Shown piece after piece: positions 38,469 through 49,528 of a stretch of DNA of 64,000 bases (its first letter is position 1; each line of letters starts with the position of its first letter). A model generated the notes under the pieces. The model saw nothing but the letters and a program-made list of their open reading frames with translations. It ran no database searches and was not told the origin of the DNA. Source of the stretch: Smittia aterrima. Taxonomy: Eukaryota > Arthropoda > Insecta > Diptera > Chironomidae. A program made the position numbers and the translations under genes. Where the stretch lies: NCBI GenBank assembly GCA_033063855.1, contig CP093831.1, positions 17,980,001-18,044,000 on the forward strand, given 5' to 3'.

Positions 38469-39921
38469 ATGGTGCTGCAAAGTAATTTTCAGAGCAATAA
38501 ACCGAGATGGCAATCGATCATCGACAGGATTTATTTGCCATTTAATCCGCTGATTTTCTGGATTATTCCAATTTACGGAGCAACGAGGTGAATAGGAGAA
38601 TTAAAATAAAATTTACGAGTTCAAGGTGTGAGGTAAATTTTACGAAAAGCTCGTTTGTGGCTTCGTAATTCTCATTTGTCGAAACCAGAGACTGCAGAAT
38701 TGTAAAATAATTCAAATTGAATAAAATTTTATAGAGCTTTAGAATTGATGGGTGTGATTCGTGAAGGTTTTTGGGGTGAAATGTTCCTACTGCTGATTGA
38801 TTACCATCGTAAGACTTTTAGATGAAGGATTGTAATTAAAATCGATTAAAACGTTTCAAATTTTAGTTGATGGGTCGTCGCCTGAGAAAGTTTTCAATAG
38901 AGACAACTTCTTTAAACTTATAATTGTTCAATTTCCACTGGAAACATCAAAAGGCTTTTGGATTATTGGAATTATCCTTCTAATTGTATCGAAAGCGAAG
39001 CTCTTTGAAAGTTATAAGACGCAGACGAAAGAAGAAGATTTGTCTTGGATCAGAATTTTCAAGGTTAAGTTTGCAAAGGTTGACGGAATTTTCTAATAAC
39101 AAATATTCGTTGGCAGGTTTTCGGAATCGTCTTGTTGAATATCTACGTCATCGGACCTTTATTTTTATGGAGCCTTCTGTACATTGTTGAGCATTACATG
39201 AGCTACGCTGTTCCTGATGATGGGCGAGCTATTCCAAGCTTCTCTAGATTTATTTGCGAGCTAATTCTTAACAACATCACCCACGACATAGCTTTTTATT
39301 ACATTCATCGATTGATGCACACGAAATATCTCTACAAATACATTCACAAAATGCATCACGAATTCACGGCTCCTTCTTCAATGATTTCGGTTTATTGCCA
39401 TCCGATAGGTGATGAGTCATTTCCTTTCACTGAGGAGTCAAAACACCAAACCAAAATTTGTTTTTCTCGTCCCAGAAATGTATTTCCTCAACAGTTGGTC
39501 GTTGCTGATTGGAATTCTGTTGATGCACGGACACTTGACAACCGGGTTTGTGTGGATGGTTATGCACAGTAAGCAGAAGATGAAATAATTTTCGTGAAGT
39601 TTTAATTTTTCAATTGACATTATTCAAGGCACAACTTCAATGTTTGATCACTCAGGTTACCACATTCCGTTCTTCAATAGCCCTTACTTTCACGATTACC
39701 ATCACGAGAAGTAGGTTAAATGAGGAAATTGAATTATTTTGAAAAAACTTCTTTTCCTTCATAGATTTGTCGGGAACTACGGAATAACTGGTCTAATGGA
39801 TTATCTCCATGGCACTGACGAGAGCTTCGTAAAGAGTGGCAATTTAGAAAAGTATTCAGTTTGGATTCCGTTTATCAAGCCAAGATTTGAAGTTGCTGTA
39901 AAAGACTACAAAACAGGTTGA
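38469..39921 (+). CDS. FAH3: fatty acid hydroxylase family, clade 2, seven exons
   Basis: Seven exons (38469-38587, 38735-38808, 38867-39063, 39117-39408, 39476-39568, 39629-39710, 39765-39921) give 337 residues. Boxes are HRLMH (about 194-198), HKMHH (207-211) and HDYHH, with FDHSGYHIPFF before the last and YGITGLMDYLHGTD after. This gene, with FAH6, shows the fullest intron set of clade 2. Only 66 bases separate it from the FAH2 stop codon, so the 3' end of FAH2 and the promoter of FAH3 are packed together. The middle of its last exon (about 39831) is the left edge of the segment copied to form the region of FAH5. Expected role as for FAH1; substrate unknown. Confidence 0.92.
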
Positions 39922-39928
39922 ATCTATT

Positions 39929-39946
39929 AATAAAGTAATCAATAAA
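39929..39946 (+). terminator. Two polyadenylation signals of FAH3
   Basis: AATAAA at 39929-39934 and 39941-39946, just after the stop codon. The copied segment after the pseudogene at 41885-42779 retains an altered version. Confidence 0.6.
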
Positions 39947-40146
39947 GTTTATTGCTTAATGACATTTGAAGAAATCCTTTGATGTTTTATATTCACTTTT
40001 ATAAATGATGCGAGTTTAACGTTATAAATTATTCTGGTTTTTAGAAGAAAAAACTTCTCTGACGCATTTCCAACAAGATTTTAGTTTTATAACACAAAAT
40101 ACGCATAGATTACAGTTGTTGTTGTTGTTTTCTTTTTGTCATCTTT

Positions 40147-40199
40147 GAGAATCGTTGATTCTCGCTTACCTACGAAATATATGAGAATCTTCGATTCTC
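40147..40199 (+). repeat. Two tandem short hairpins in the FAH3-FAH4 interval
   Basis: GAGAATC-GTT-GATTCTC at 40147-40163 and GAGAATC-TTC-GATTCTC at 40183-40199 are perfect 7-base stems with three-base loops. They lie inside the block of about 170 bases missing from the duplicated copy. A third hairpin, CTCCTG-ATT-CAGGAG, is at 40314-40328. The rest of the 530-base interval between FAH3 and FAH4 shows nothing else except the FAH4 promoter. Confidence 0.6.
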
Positions 40200-40423
40200 G
40201 AACAAAAAATAAACATTTTGCTTACACGCTTATCGCATCTAGGGTGATCAATGAAATGCGTCAGAGATTTTTTGTCGTGGCTCAAGTTATCATATCTGTT
40301 ATTCTTCACTTTGCTCCTGATTCAGGAGTCCTGAAGAGAAACTTAAAAATTCGCAAGAGAACTCATTTACTGCGAAACTGGTTTTATTTGTAGCCATAAA
40401 TTCAGTGAAAATAAAATATATCC

Positions 40424-40429
40424 TCAGTC
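40424..40429 (+). promoter_or_regulatory. Initiator-like TCAGTC before FAH4
   Basis: TCAGTC preceded by an AT-rich AAAATATATCC stretch. It lies 28 bases before the ATG, implying a very short leader. The same motif and distance occur before FAH5. Confidence 0.4.
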
Positions 40430-40451
40430 GTCAAAGTTGTCGCAAGAAGCA

Positions 40452-41734
40452 ATGGTGTCGGTGCAAAAAATTATTTTAAAATGGAAAACAATCATTGGAG
40501 ATCTTTATTTGCCGTGCAATCCGCTGATAATTTTACTTTTCCCGATCTACGCCATCTCAAGGTAATAAATAATTTAGTTAACTAAGAAATTTCAAAAAGT
40601 TGAAAAATATCTTAGCATTCTTGAGTACGCTGGAATTCTCCGAAGAAATTTCTGGAGTGGAATGTTCCTTTGGATTATTGACTTACATCGTAAGCATCGA
40701 AATTAAGTGAACTTCAAAAAATTCAATTGCAACAATTTTTATAAACTCAATAGTTCCCGGTACATCGCCAGATACGATTTTCAACAAAGAAAACTCGATT
40801 AGGACTATATTATCAAGACTTCCAATTGAGGTTGGAAAAGGTTATTGGATAGTAAGTCTCGGGTTCATGATAATTTCGTATGCGAAACTTTTCCAAAGCT
40901 ACAAAGTACAGTCTGCAGATGAAAAAATCCCTGCAAAGAAAATGTTGAAGGTGACTTTGAGTTTTGAGGTAAAAATATTTTTAATAATTTGCTTTGTTAA
41001 TCTCAGGTGTTGTGCATCGTTCTAATGAACATTTATATTTCGGGACCAATATTTCTTTGGATGGTTCTGCACTTTGTCGATCGGTTTACATCCTATGTGG
41101 TGCCTGATAGTGCTTTGGACATTCCCAGCTTTCCTTGTCTCATCTACGAGCTCGTTGTTAACAGTATTCTTCACGATATGTTCTTTTACTACATTCATCG
41201 TCTCTTGCACACAAAATTACTCTACAAACACATTCATAAGATACATCACGAGTTCAATACGCCTTCTGCAATCCTATCAGTTTATAGCCATCCATTTGGT
41301 AAGAAAATTTTGTCTTTCATCTTGAAGAAACTACTTCTTAAAAGTCTCTCAACTTGTTTTTGTAGAAAACATTTTCCTGAATATGTGGTCAGCAATGGGC
41401 GGATTTATTTTGATTCATGGACATTTGGTATCAGCTTTTATTTGGATAATTGTTTCAAGTAAACTTTTTCAAACAAATTTGAGACATTAAAAATAATCAA
41501 TTTCTTTTAGGCGTGCAATCAATGATCGATCATTGCGGCTACGACGTTCCTTTCTTTCGCAGCGCTCACTTTCATGATCATCATCATGAAAATTTTTCAA
41601 GCAATTACGGCCTCACTGGATGGATGGATTATCTTCACGGGACTGACGCAAGCTTTAGGAAAAGCGATAACTTCAAGAAATGCAAGTTCTGGATCCCTTT
41701 CATCAAACCAAGAGAAGTCGCAGTGAAAGAATAA
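40452..41734 (+). CDS. FAH4: fatty acid hydroxylase family, clade 2
   Basis: Six exons (40452-40561, 40616-40689, 40754-40950, 41007-41298, 41366-41458, 41511-41734) give 329 residues. Boxes are HRLLH, HKIHH and HDHHH. Ahead of the last box it has IDHCGYDVPFF, with Asp where most array members have His. Compared with FAH3 and FAH6 the last intron has been removed exactly, so HHENFSSNYG is read straight through. Almost the whole gene, introns included, is near-identical to FAH5, which marks a recent duplication. Expected membrane oxidase; substrate unknown. Confidence 0.92.
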
Positions 41735-41884
41735 TTAAAATATTCGAAAGTGAATTAAAATCAAAAGGCTTCCTGATCTGCATTGGATATTAAAATTGAA
41801 ATATTTAAATTTTTGAAAACTTCCCATTTTTTAAGTTATTCTCTCGCGAACTATCAAAGTTTGAGAAATGTTTGACGGTCAAAC

Positions 41885-42779
41885 ATGTGGAAATCTAATA
41901 AAAGATCGAAGACTTTTTGTTACCAATTCTTTGATCTTTTTTTTTGTTCTCATTTATTACGTTAGCAGGTGATAGTTAAAGTCGCGACTAGCAAAAGATT
42001 TTCTGACAAATCACAAAAGATGGAATGGCGTTTGTCGGTTTAATTGGCAGAAATATCTGGAAAAGAGGATTGCATAGTGTGTTAGACACTATTAAGGTAA
42101 TCATGTGAATAAAAATAATTTGTTGTTTTGACAGGTTCAAAACATATTTCCCAAACTTTATAAAAAATTAAAATAAGAATTTTCACAATGGCAAAGGAAT
42201 TTTGGAGAAATGATGAAATTAAATATTAAAAATATTTGAACGAAAAAACTTTTACTAGGTCGCATGTGACCTAAAGATATTTTTAATATTATGTTTAAGC
42301 CCTAAAAAAACATTTCAAGAAGAAGAAGAAACAGGTTAATTCAATAGTTTGATGATTGGTTCACGAATTTATCAGAGAAGGCCTTCACGACCTTATTGTG
42401 TTCACAGTTATTTTAGAAACCGTGAAAAATTATTGGCTCTTCGGAACTGTGATGCTTGTGATCACGAAATTCAGTTTATTTACACGCTATAAAGTTCAAT
42501 TTGATAACCATTTTCAGTATCAGAAATTGCCGAAGGTAAATCATTTTAAAAGTCGTCAAACTTTCTGAATTATAATAGATAAAATGTATTTTCAGAAAAT
42601 AGCTCCCGGAACATTGGCATTGATTGTCATTCGAACTCACCTGGCCGCACTGGTTTTTTGGTCGTTTGTCGCAGGTTTCTCTACAATGGTTAAGAGTAGA
42701 CATTTACACAAGTATTAAGTTTCGATTCCCTTAATTAAACCGATTCGAAGTTGCTGTATAAGACAATAAAACAGACTGA
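41885..42779 (+). pseudogene. Chimeric hydroxylase pseudogene: FAH7-like body, FAH3-like tail
   Basis: The left part matches FAH7 exon by exon. An exon 1 relic (41885 to about 41970) has lost about 5 bases and is out of frame with stops. An exon 2 relic is near 42030-42097. An exon 3 relic runs to 42535 with its acceptor AG destroyed. Exon 4, which carries the first two histidine boxes, is wholly absent. An exon 5 relic covers about 42590-42690. At about 42690 the sequence switches to the middle of the last exon of FAH3 and follows it through its stop and 3' flank. No open product is possible. The FAH7-like relationship extends upstream: CTCGCGAACTATCAAAG precedes both, so FAH4 plus this relic mirrors the FAH6-FAH7 pair. 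Confidence 0.88.
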
Positions 42780-44350
42780 ATCTATTAATGAAGCAGATAA
42801 TCCATAAAGTTTATTGCTCAATAACATTTAAAAATATCCCTTTTTGATTAATTTTCACTTTTATAAGCGATGCGCGTTTAACGTTATAAAATAATCTGGT
42901 TTTAGTAGAAACAACAAACTCTGACGCATTTACAAAAAAAAAAAATTAACTTAATATCCGTCAGAAAATTTTGTTTTGGCTCATGATATCAAATCTTTTA
43001 TTCTTCATTTGGTTATTGAAGAGAAACTGCAGCAGTCGCAAGTTTTTGGATTAAATTTGTTTACAGCAAAACTGGTTTCATTTGTCGCCGAAAAAATTTA
43101 GTGAAGTAAAAAGAAATCAGTCGTCAAGGCTTTCGCGAAGAGCAATGGTGTCCTCTCAAAAAATTATTTTAAAATGGAAATCAATCATGGGAGATCTTTA
43201 TCTGCCGTGTAATCCTTTGATAATTTTACTTTTCCCGATCTACGTCATCTCAAGGTAATAAATAAAAATAATTTAGTTAACTAAGAAATTTTAAAAAGTG
43301 AAAAATTACTTCAGCGTTCTGGAATACGCTGGAATTCTCCGAAGAAATTTCTGGAGTGCAATGTTCCTTTGGATTATTGACTTACATTGTAAGCATCGAA
43401 ATTAAGTGAACTTCGAAAAATTCAATTGCAACAATTTTATCTCAATAGTTCCCGGTACATCGCCAGATACGATTTTCAACAAAGAAAACTCGATTAGGAT
43501 TGTGATGTCGAGACTTCCAATTGAGGTTGGAAAAGGTTATTGGATAGTAAGTGTCGGGTTCATGATAATTTCGTATGCGAAACTTTTCCAAAGCTACAAA
43601 GTACAGTCTGCAGATGAAAAAATCCCTGCAAAGAAAATGTTGAAGGTGACTTTGAGTTTTGTGTTAAAAATATTTTTTATAAATTGCTTTGTTATTCTCA
43701 GGTGTTGTGCATCGTTCTAATGAACATTTATATTTCGGGACCAATATTTCTTTGGATGGTTCTGCACTTTGTCGATCGGTTTACATCCTATGTGGTGCCT
43801 GATAGTGCTTTGGACATTCCCAGCTTTCCTTGTCTCATCTACGAGCTCGTTGTTAATAGTATTCTTCACGATATGTTCTTTTACTACATTCATCGTCTCT
43901 TGCACACGAAATTTCTTTACAAACATATTCATAAGGTACATCACGAGTTCAATACGCCTTCTGCAATCCTATCAGTTTATAGCCATCCATTAGGTAAGAA
44001 GATTCTTTCTTCCATCTTGAAGAAACTGCTGAAACCTCTCAACTTGTTTTTGTAGAAAACATTTTTCTAAATGCGTGGTCAGCATTGGGCGGATTCATTT
44101 TGATTCATGGACATTTGGTATCAGCTTTAATTTGGATAATTGTTTATGGTAGACTATTTTAAACTAATTTAGACATCATGAGGAATAATCAATTTCTAAT
44201 AGGCGTGCAATCTATGATCGATCACTGCGGCTACGACGTTCCTTTCTTTCGCAGCGCTCACTTTCACGATCATCATCATGAAACTTTTTCAAGCAATTAC
44301 GGTCTCAGTGGATGGATGGATTATCTTCATGGGACAGACGCAAGCTTTAG
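42691..44350 (+). repeat. Copied segment of the local duplication (pseudogene tail to FAH5)
   Basis: Counterpart of 39831-41657. The left edge is the join inside the pseudogene; the right edge falls in the last exon of FAH5 at GCAAGCTTTAG, after which FAH5 no longer follows FAH4 closely. The 365 bases between pseudogene and FAH5 are copied FAH3-FAH4 intergenic DNA. Confidence 0.8.
43117..43122 (+). promoter_or_regulatory. Initiator-like TCAGTC before FAH5
   Basis: Same motif and same 28-base distance to the ATG as in FAH4, kept in the duplicated flank. Confidence 0.4.
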
Positions 44351-44453
44351 AAGTAGTAAAAATTTTAAAAAGTGTAAATTTTGGATTCCATTTGTTAAAC
44401 CTAGAGAAGTCGAAGTGAATGAATCGCAATCAGATAAAACGATGGCAAATTGA
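43145..44453 (+). CDS. FAH5: fatty acid hydroxylase family, clade 2, recent copy of FAH4
   Basis: Six exons (43145-43254, 43315-43388, 43449-43645, 43702-43993, 44056-44148, 44203-44453) give 338 residues. It is close to FAH4 in exons and introns. Boxes are HRLLH, HKVHH and HDHHH, with IDHCGYDVPFF. The last intron is missing as in FAH4. From about 44350 to the stop the DNA no longer follows FAH4: many synonymous changes appear, and the tail is longer (VEVNESQSDKTMAN). The gene thus looks like a fusion of an FAH4 copy with the end of another clade 2 gene. It is intact and could be active. Substrate unknown. Confidence 0.9.
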
Positions 44454-44846
44454 CAATCATAAATTTCGCCTAAGTTTAAGTTTGGGTTTCATCAAATAAA
44501 AATTCATCAAATTTTGTCTTTCAATTTATTTATTCGCTGTTTCAACTTTCACCACGAAGAGTGTCGATTAACTTTTTGAATAGTAAGATGACCGCATCAC
44601 AGTTAACGCGAGACAGATTCAACGAACAAAGGTATTTCCAAAGAAGAATCTGAAAAGAATAAAGTATGTATAGTTCTAGTCTCTTGTAAATTAGTTTAAA
44701 ATAGTTTATTATACGATTTATTTCTTACGCCGTCACACATGAGACATTATTTATTTTAATTTCAATGGTTCCCACTCAATTGAAGAGCATTTGAACAATT
44801 TATTTTGTACTCTAGGTGAGTCTGCAACTACTCAGTTCCTGAAACG
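44454..44846. other. Intergenic FAH5-FAH6
   Basis: 393 bases, AT-rich, holding the FAH5 3' flank and the FAH6 promoter. An initiator-like TCAGTT at 44832-44837 lies 15 bases before the FAH6 ATG. No gene seen. Confidence 0.55.
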
Positions 44847-46223
44847 ATGTCGACCGCAACGGAGCCTCTGCAAAATAAAAGTGAAAAGAAGAAGTGGGCT
44901 GCAAGCATCAAAGATCTTTACTTGCCGTTTAATCCGTTGATATTTCTGCTCTTTCCAATTTACTTTGTGACAATGTAAAAATAATATATTCTTCCGGAAC
45001 AAAATTAAAGTTTTTTTGTCTTCAGAATTTTGGAGTTTACTGGAATTCTACAAAAGGAGTTCTGGAAGGAAACGTACTTGAGATTTATTCATTTACAATG
45101 TGAGAGGTTAAAAGCTTTATTGAGATTCAAATGCAGAAACTTCTAAAAATTATTCAGTGCCCGGCACATCGCCTGAAACGATTTTCAACAAAGAAAATGC
45201 CTTCAGGATAATTATATCGAAGCTTCCATTTGAGCTTGGAAAAGGATTCTGGATGATCGGGATTGGGTTTATGCTGATTTCCTCAACGAAACTTCTACAA
45301 AAGTACAAAGTGCAAACAGCAGAGCAAAAGATTCCAACAAAAAAAATTCCAAAGGTGAATTTCAATATTGTTTGCTTTAAAACTCGAGTTTAACGACCAA
45401 AAACTTCAATTCTGATATTTTCAGGTGTTGTGCATTCTTCTTTTTAACATTTACGTTACGGGACCAGTTTTCGTTTGGATGGTGTTTAATTTTCTTGATC
45501 GCTTCACATCTTATGTTGTACCTGAAAGTGCTTTGGACATCCCAAGCTTCTCCTGTCTCATCTACGAGCTCCTTGCCAACAATATTCTTCACGATATGTT
45601 CTTCTACTACATTCACCGTCTCTTGCACACAAAATTCCTTTACAAACATATTCATAAGATACACCATGAGTTCAGTACGCCTTCTGCAATCCTATCAGTT
45701 TATTGCCATCCATTAGGTAAGAAAACTTTCGTCTTAGAGTGTGAAGAAGCCGCTTAAATATGTTTTTGCAGAAAACATTTTCCTAAACAGCTTGGCCGTA
45801 GTGACTGGATTTCTTCTAATTCATGGACATTTAGCATCTGCTTTTCTTTGGATCGTTTTGCACAGTAAAATTGAGTCCAAGAAATTGCAAATCTGAGAAA
45901 TAATAAGTTTGCTTTTAGGTCCTCAATCAATGATCGATCATTGCGGCTATGACGTTCCTTTCTTTCTTAACTCACACTTTCATGATCATCATCACGAAAA
46001 GTAATCACTTTTCCTTTATTTGTTTTTTTTTTGGTCTAACGAATCATTTTAAAACAGATTCGTCAGCAATTTTGGTCTCACTGGATGGATGGATTATCTT
46101 CATGGAACAGATGCAAGTTTTAGAAAAAGCGAAAACTTCAAAAAATGCAAGTTCTGGATTCCTTTTATCAAACCACGAGAATTTGCTGTGAATGAATCAT
46201 CAAAAACATCGAAAGTGAATTAA
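44847..46223 (+). CDS. FAH6: fatty acid hydroxylase family, clade 2
   Basis: Seven exons (44847-44974, 45026-45099, 45158-45354, 45425-45716, 45772-45864, 45919-46000, 46058-46223) give 343 residues. Boxes are HRLLH, HKIHH and HDHHH, with IDHCGYDVPFF as in FAH4 and FAH5. Unlike those two it keeps the intron after HHEK, so it shows the older gene shape of this trio. The N-terminus is longer (MSTATEPLQNKSEKKKW). The first exon ends AT before GTAAAA, where relatives end AG or CG. Expected membrane di-iron oxidase; substrate unknown. Confidence 0.92.
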
Positions 46224-46339
46224 TAAAAAAAAATTAATTTGCATAAAATACCAGAATTCAAAATTTAAATAAGTTTGACAACAAGTCAGACGGAAATTTT
46301 TTGTTAAATCAGTGACTCGCGAACTATCAAAGAGACAAC

Positions 46340-47630
46340 ATGTCGCCAAACATGTTGAAATCTAATAACAGAACTAAGATTTTTCGTTATCTACCAGTCA
46401 ATCCTTTGATCTTTTTCGTTATACTCATTTATTACGTCACCAGGTGATGGTTAAAGTCGCGACAAGTTAAACATTTCTAACAATTTCAAAAGAGTTTTTC
46501 AGTTTTTCGGTTTAATTGACGAAAATCTCTGGTCAAGAGGATGGCATGGTGTTATAGACTACTATGGTAAACATATGAATAAAAATAACAAAACTGGTTG
46601 ATTAGCTGCTTCGTTTTTTTAGTTCAAGATTTTACTAGAGACGGCATTCACGACCTTGTCGTGTACACAGTTATCTTCGAAACCGTGAAAGTCTATTGGC
46701 TTTTTGGAATTGTGATGCTTGTAATCACAAAATTTAATTTATTTACGCGCTTTAAAATTCAACCAGATGACCACGTTCAGTGGCAGAAATTGCCGAAGGT
46801 AAATCGATTTAAAACCCATTAGTCGTCTAGCTAAATCTTTTTAAGAAGTTTTCTGAAAACAAATTTATTATTGCAGATTTTCTTGAACATGGTGCTTAAC
46901 CACATCATCGTTGGAATTATTTTCTCGAAAACGTCGTTCTTCTTGATTGAACACGTAATGAAATACACACTTCCCGAAGACGCAAAAGCAATTCCTAGCT
47001 TTCCAACCTTTTTATTCGAGCTTTGCGTAAACAATTGGCTTCAAGAAATAAGTTTTTATTATATTCATTGTGTGCTTCACACAAAATTCTTTTACAAACA
47101 CATCCACAAGATTCATCACGAGTTTTCGGCGCCTATATCGCTCACAGCGCTTTACTGTCATCCAATTGGTAAGCATTCAATTGAGTGCTGTACAATTAAG
47201 CCGGTAATGTAATCTCCTTTTAATCTCTTTCGTTACAGAAATGTTTTTCCAGAATTTAGTTCCGGGAATAATGGGATTGATTGTCATTCGAGCTCACCTG
47301 GCTAGTGCGTTCATTTGGTCATTGATTGCAGGTTTCACAACAATGGTTGATCACTCTGGTTTTCATTTTCCACTTTTTGCTAGTCCTCGCTTCCATGAGT
47401 ATCATCATCAGAAGTAATCCATTCATATTCTATGAACCTTCAATTAGTTTTGAGTTTTGTTGCTTTTCAGATTCACAGGGAACTTTGGAATTCTCGGCTG
47501 GATGGATTATTTTCATGGAACTGATAGGAATTTTGTTGAAACTCCAGAATATCAGAAACACGTTCTCATTGTTCCTTTTATAAAGGAACTCCCGTCGAAT
47601 GACGTCAAGACAGAAAACAACAAAGAATAA
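46340..47630 (+). CDS. FAH7: fatty acid hydroxylase family, clade 2
   Basis: Six exons (46340-46443, 46493-46566, 46623-46798, 46877-47168, 47239-47413, 47471-47630) give 326 residues. Boxes are HCVLH, HKIHH and HEYHH, with VDHSGFHFPLF before the third. For exon 2 the acceptor at 46491-46492 was chosen: it gives the 74-base length seen in the paralogues and keeps the frame, whereas the stronger-looking AG at 46501-46502 would shift the frame to a stop. The intron before TTMVDHSG is absent, giving one exon of 175 bases. Only 116 bases separate it from the FAH6 stop codon. The pseudogene at 41885-42779 is a broken relative. Confidence 0.9.
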
Positions 47631-47947
47631 TTCGCATTTTCGGTCATGGAATGAATAAATTGCTTTCATTTGAAGAGAGAGAGAGAAATTAAAGAGAGAA
47701 TCGAGAAACTTGAGATTTTTTCAAAAATTGTTTTTCAAAATTAGTTTTAGTGAAAACGGCAATAAAAATATTTTCATGCACTAATAACTGAGTATAACTA
47801 AGTATAATTATTATTTCGAACTTGTCATTAAGAGTCAAATTGAGTCATTCAGTAGAGAGCCTTATCAAATAAAAAAGTTTTCAAATAAATAAGTGCACTC
47901 TCAGTTCAATTGAGACTCTCGGTACAAGAGAACATTAAAACATTTTG
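47631..47947. other. Intergenic FAH7-FAH8
   Basis: 317 bases, AT-rich. It includes a GA-repeat stretch near 47676-47705. An initiator-like TCAGTT at 47901-47906 lies 47 bases before the FAH8 ATG. No gene seen. Confidence 0.55.
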
Positions 47948-49293
47948 ATGGCGGCGATCAGTGAAATTTTGGCTTTCGTGAATCCGATTTTCTTTTACTA
48001 TTCGTTTATATACGCGATCTGTAAAACGTTTCAAATAATTTCAAACGGCCAGAGCTTTTTACAATTGTTGTGGAACAAAGCTTTTGATGTTTTCGGTGGT
48101 GATCAAGAAATATTTAGTGTTTGGATCTTGAATGGATTACCTTTCATTCTGTACTGGATTTTGGGAATTGTTTTTACTTTAATGGAGCAGAGCGGAAAGC
48201 CGAATGTGCTTAAGAAGTTTCGAATTCAAGAGAATACTAATGGGTTTAAAGATAACGAAGAGCTCAGCAATGTAAGTTATATTCTAAGATAAAGTTTATT
48301 TCGATTGAAAAGGGATTGAATACTCAATCTTAATGCTCGCAAATTGCGACGGTAGAGACAAGTTAGTAAAAAGAAGTAAAGGAATTTGAGTTAAATTGGA
48401 AAAAAAAAGAAATTAATTGTAAGGTAAATTTTTTTATCCTAAATTCTTAGATTAGTTATTTCTAAAAACTTTTTCCAATGATGTTCACCTCACTTAATTG
48501 TGACAATTCAATTTCCTTTAATTTAATCTCTATTCAGGGTTTCCATTCAGAGCGTTAACGACTGTTAAAAGCTATCAAAGCCTCAAATTTGTTTTCATTC
48601 TAGGTCATAAAAGTCGTTTTGTTCAATCAGCTGATCTCTTTTCCTTTGGCCTACACTTTGTTTCACAATGGCAATATTCTGAAGCTACAAGTGTCGAGGG
48701 AACTGCCGAACTTTCCGAAGGTCATTTTTGATTTAATCGTTTGCATGTTTACACAAGAAATTCTGTTTTATTATTCACATCGAATGCTGCATTTCAAAGC
48801 GTTTTATAAATCTATTCACAAAAAGCATCATGAGTACAAATCACCGAGTGCAATCACTGCAATTTACTGCAATCCAATCGAACACGTGCTTAGCAATCTT
48901 GTTCCAGTCATCGCAGCGTTCCCGCTGGTCAAGTGTCACGTCTCAACAGCTTTGCTTTGGCTTACAATTGTCATCGTTACAACTTTAAATGACCACTCAG
49001 GTCATCATCTTCCATTCCTACATAGTTCAGAGCTACACGATTTTCATCATCTAAAGTAATACTCAAACAACTTTCCTTGGGTTGAAACGTAAACCTTTTA
49101 TTTTTAACAATTCAGATCAAACTTGAATTATTCTGTCTATGGGTTCATGGATGTCATTCACAACACTTACGGAAGCTTCAAGCAGTCAATCAACTACCAA
49201 CGTCATAGAACACTTTTTACTATCAAAACCGTTAGAGAAGTTTGTGAATCAGCCGCTCACTCGACATCTGTTCGGAACATCAAAGAAAATTAG
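47948..49293 (+). CDS. FAH8: FAXDC2-like fatty acid hydroxylase family
   Basis: Three exons (47948-48271, 48604-49055, 49116-49293) give 317 residues. Boxes are HRMLH, HKKHH and HDFHH, with NDHSGHHLPFLHSSE before the third, a good FAXDC2-type pattern. The start MAAISEILAFVNPIFFYY puts the first membrane segment directly at the N-terminus. The first two array introns are missing, so exon 1 is long. Intron 1 is 332 bases, large for this array. The nearest relative is FAH10. A polyadenylation signal AATAAA lies at 49442-49447. Confidence 0.9.
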
Positions 49294-49528
49294 TTTACAA
49301 TTCTATTTAAGTCACGCGTGTTACTCAAAGAAACATTATTCTCAAGCTCACTTTTGTGTATGTGCATCAAATATTTTTTGAATACTTTGTTTTAGTCTCA
49401 AGCATTCACAGAGTCTTATCGCAAATTTGTAAACAGAATTAAATAAAGCAACAACACGTCACTTGTAGCGTAATGTGTCTTTCGTTAGTCGATTATTTGA
49501 ACTGTGTTCGAGCGGTCGCAAATTAAAA

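Larger units (their letters stand above)
39831..41657 (+). repeat. Source segment of a local duplication (FAH3 tail to FAH4)
   Basis: From inside the last exon of FAH3 (AAAGAGTGGC) to inside the last exon of FAH4 (GCAAGCTTTAG), this segment reappears at about 42691-44350, introns and intergenic DNA included. The intergenic part differs by about 170 bases found only here. Edges are placed by eye to within about 10 bases. The direction of copying is inferred. Confidence 0.8.

Noticed and set aside
46503..46566. Alternative FAH7 exon 2 using the acceptor at 46501-46502
   Set aside because: It shifts the frame into a stop; the acceptor ten bases upstream restores the 74-base exon shared by the paralogues.
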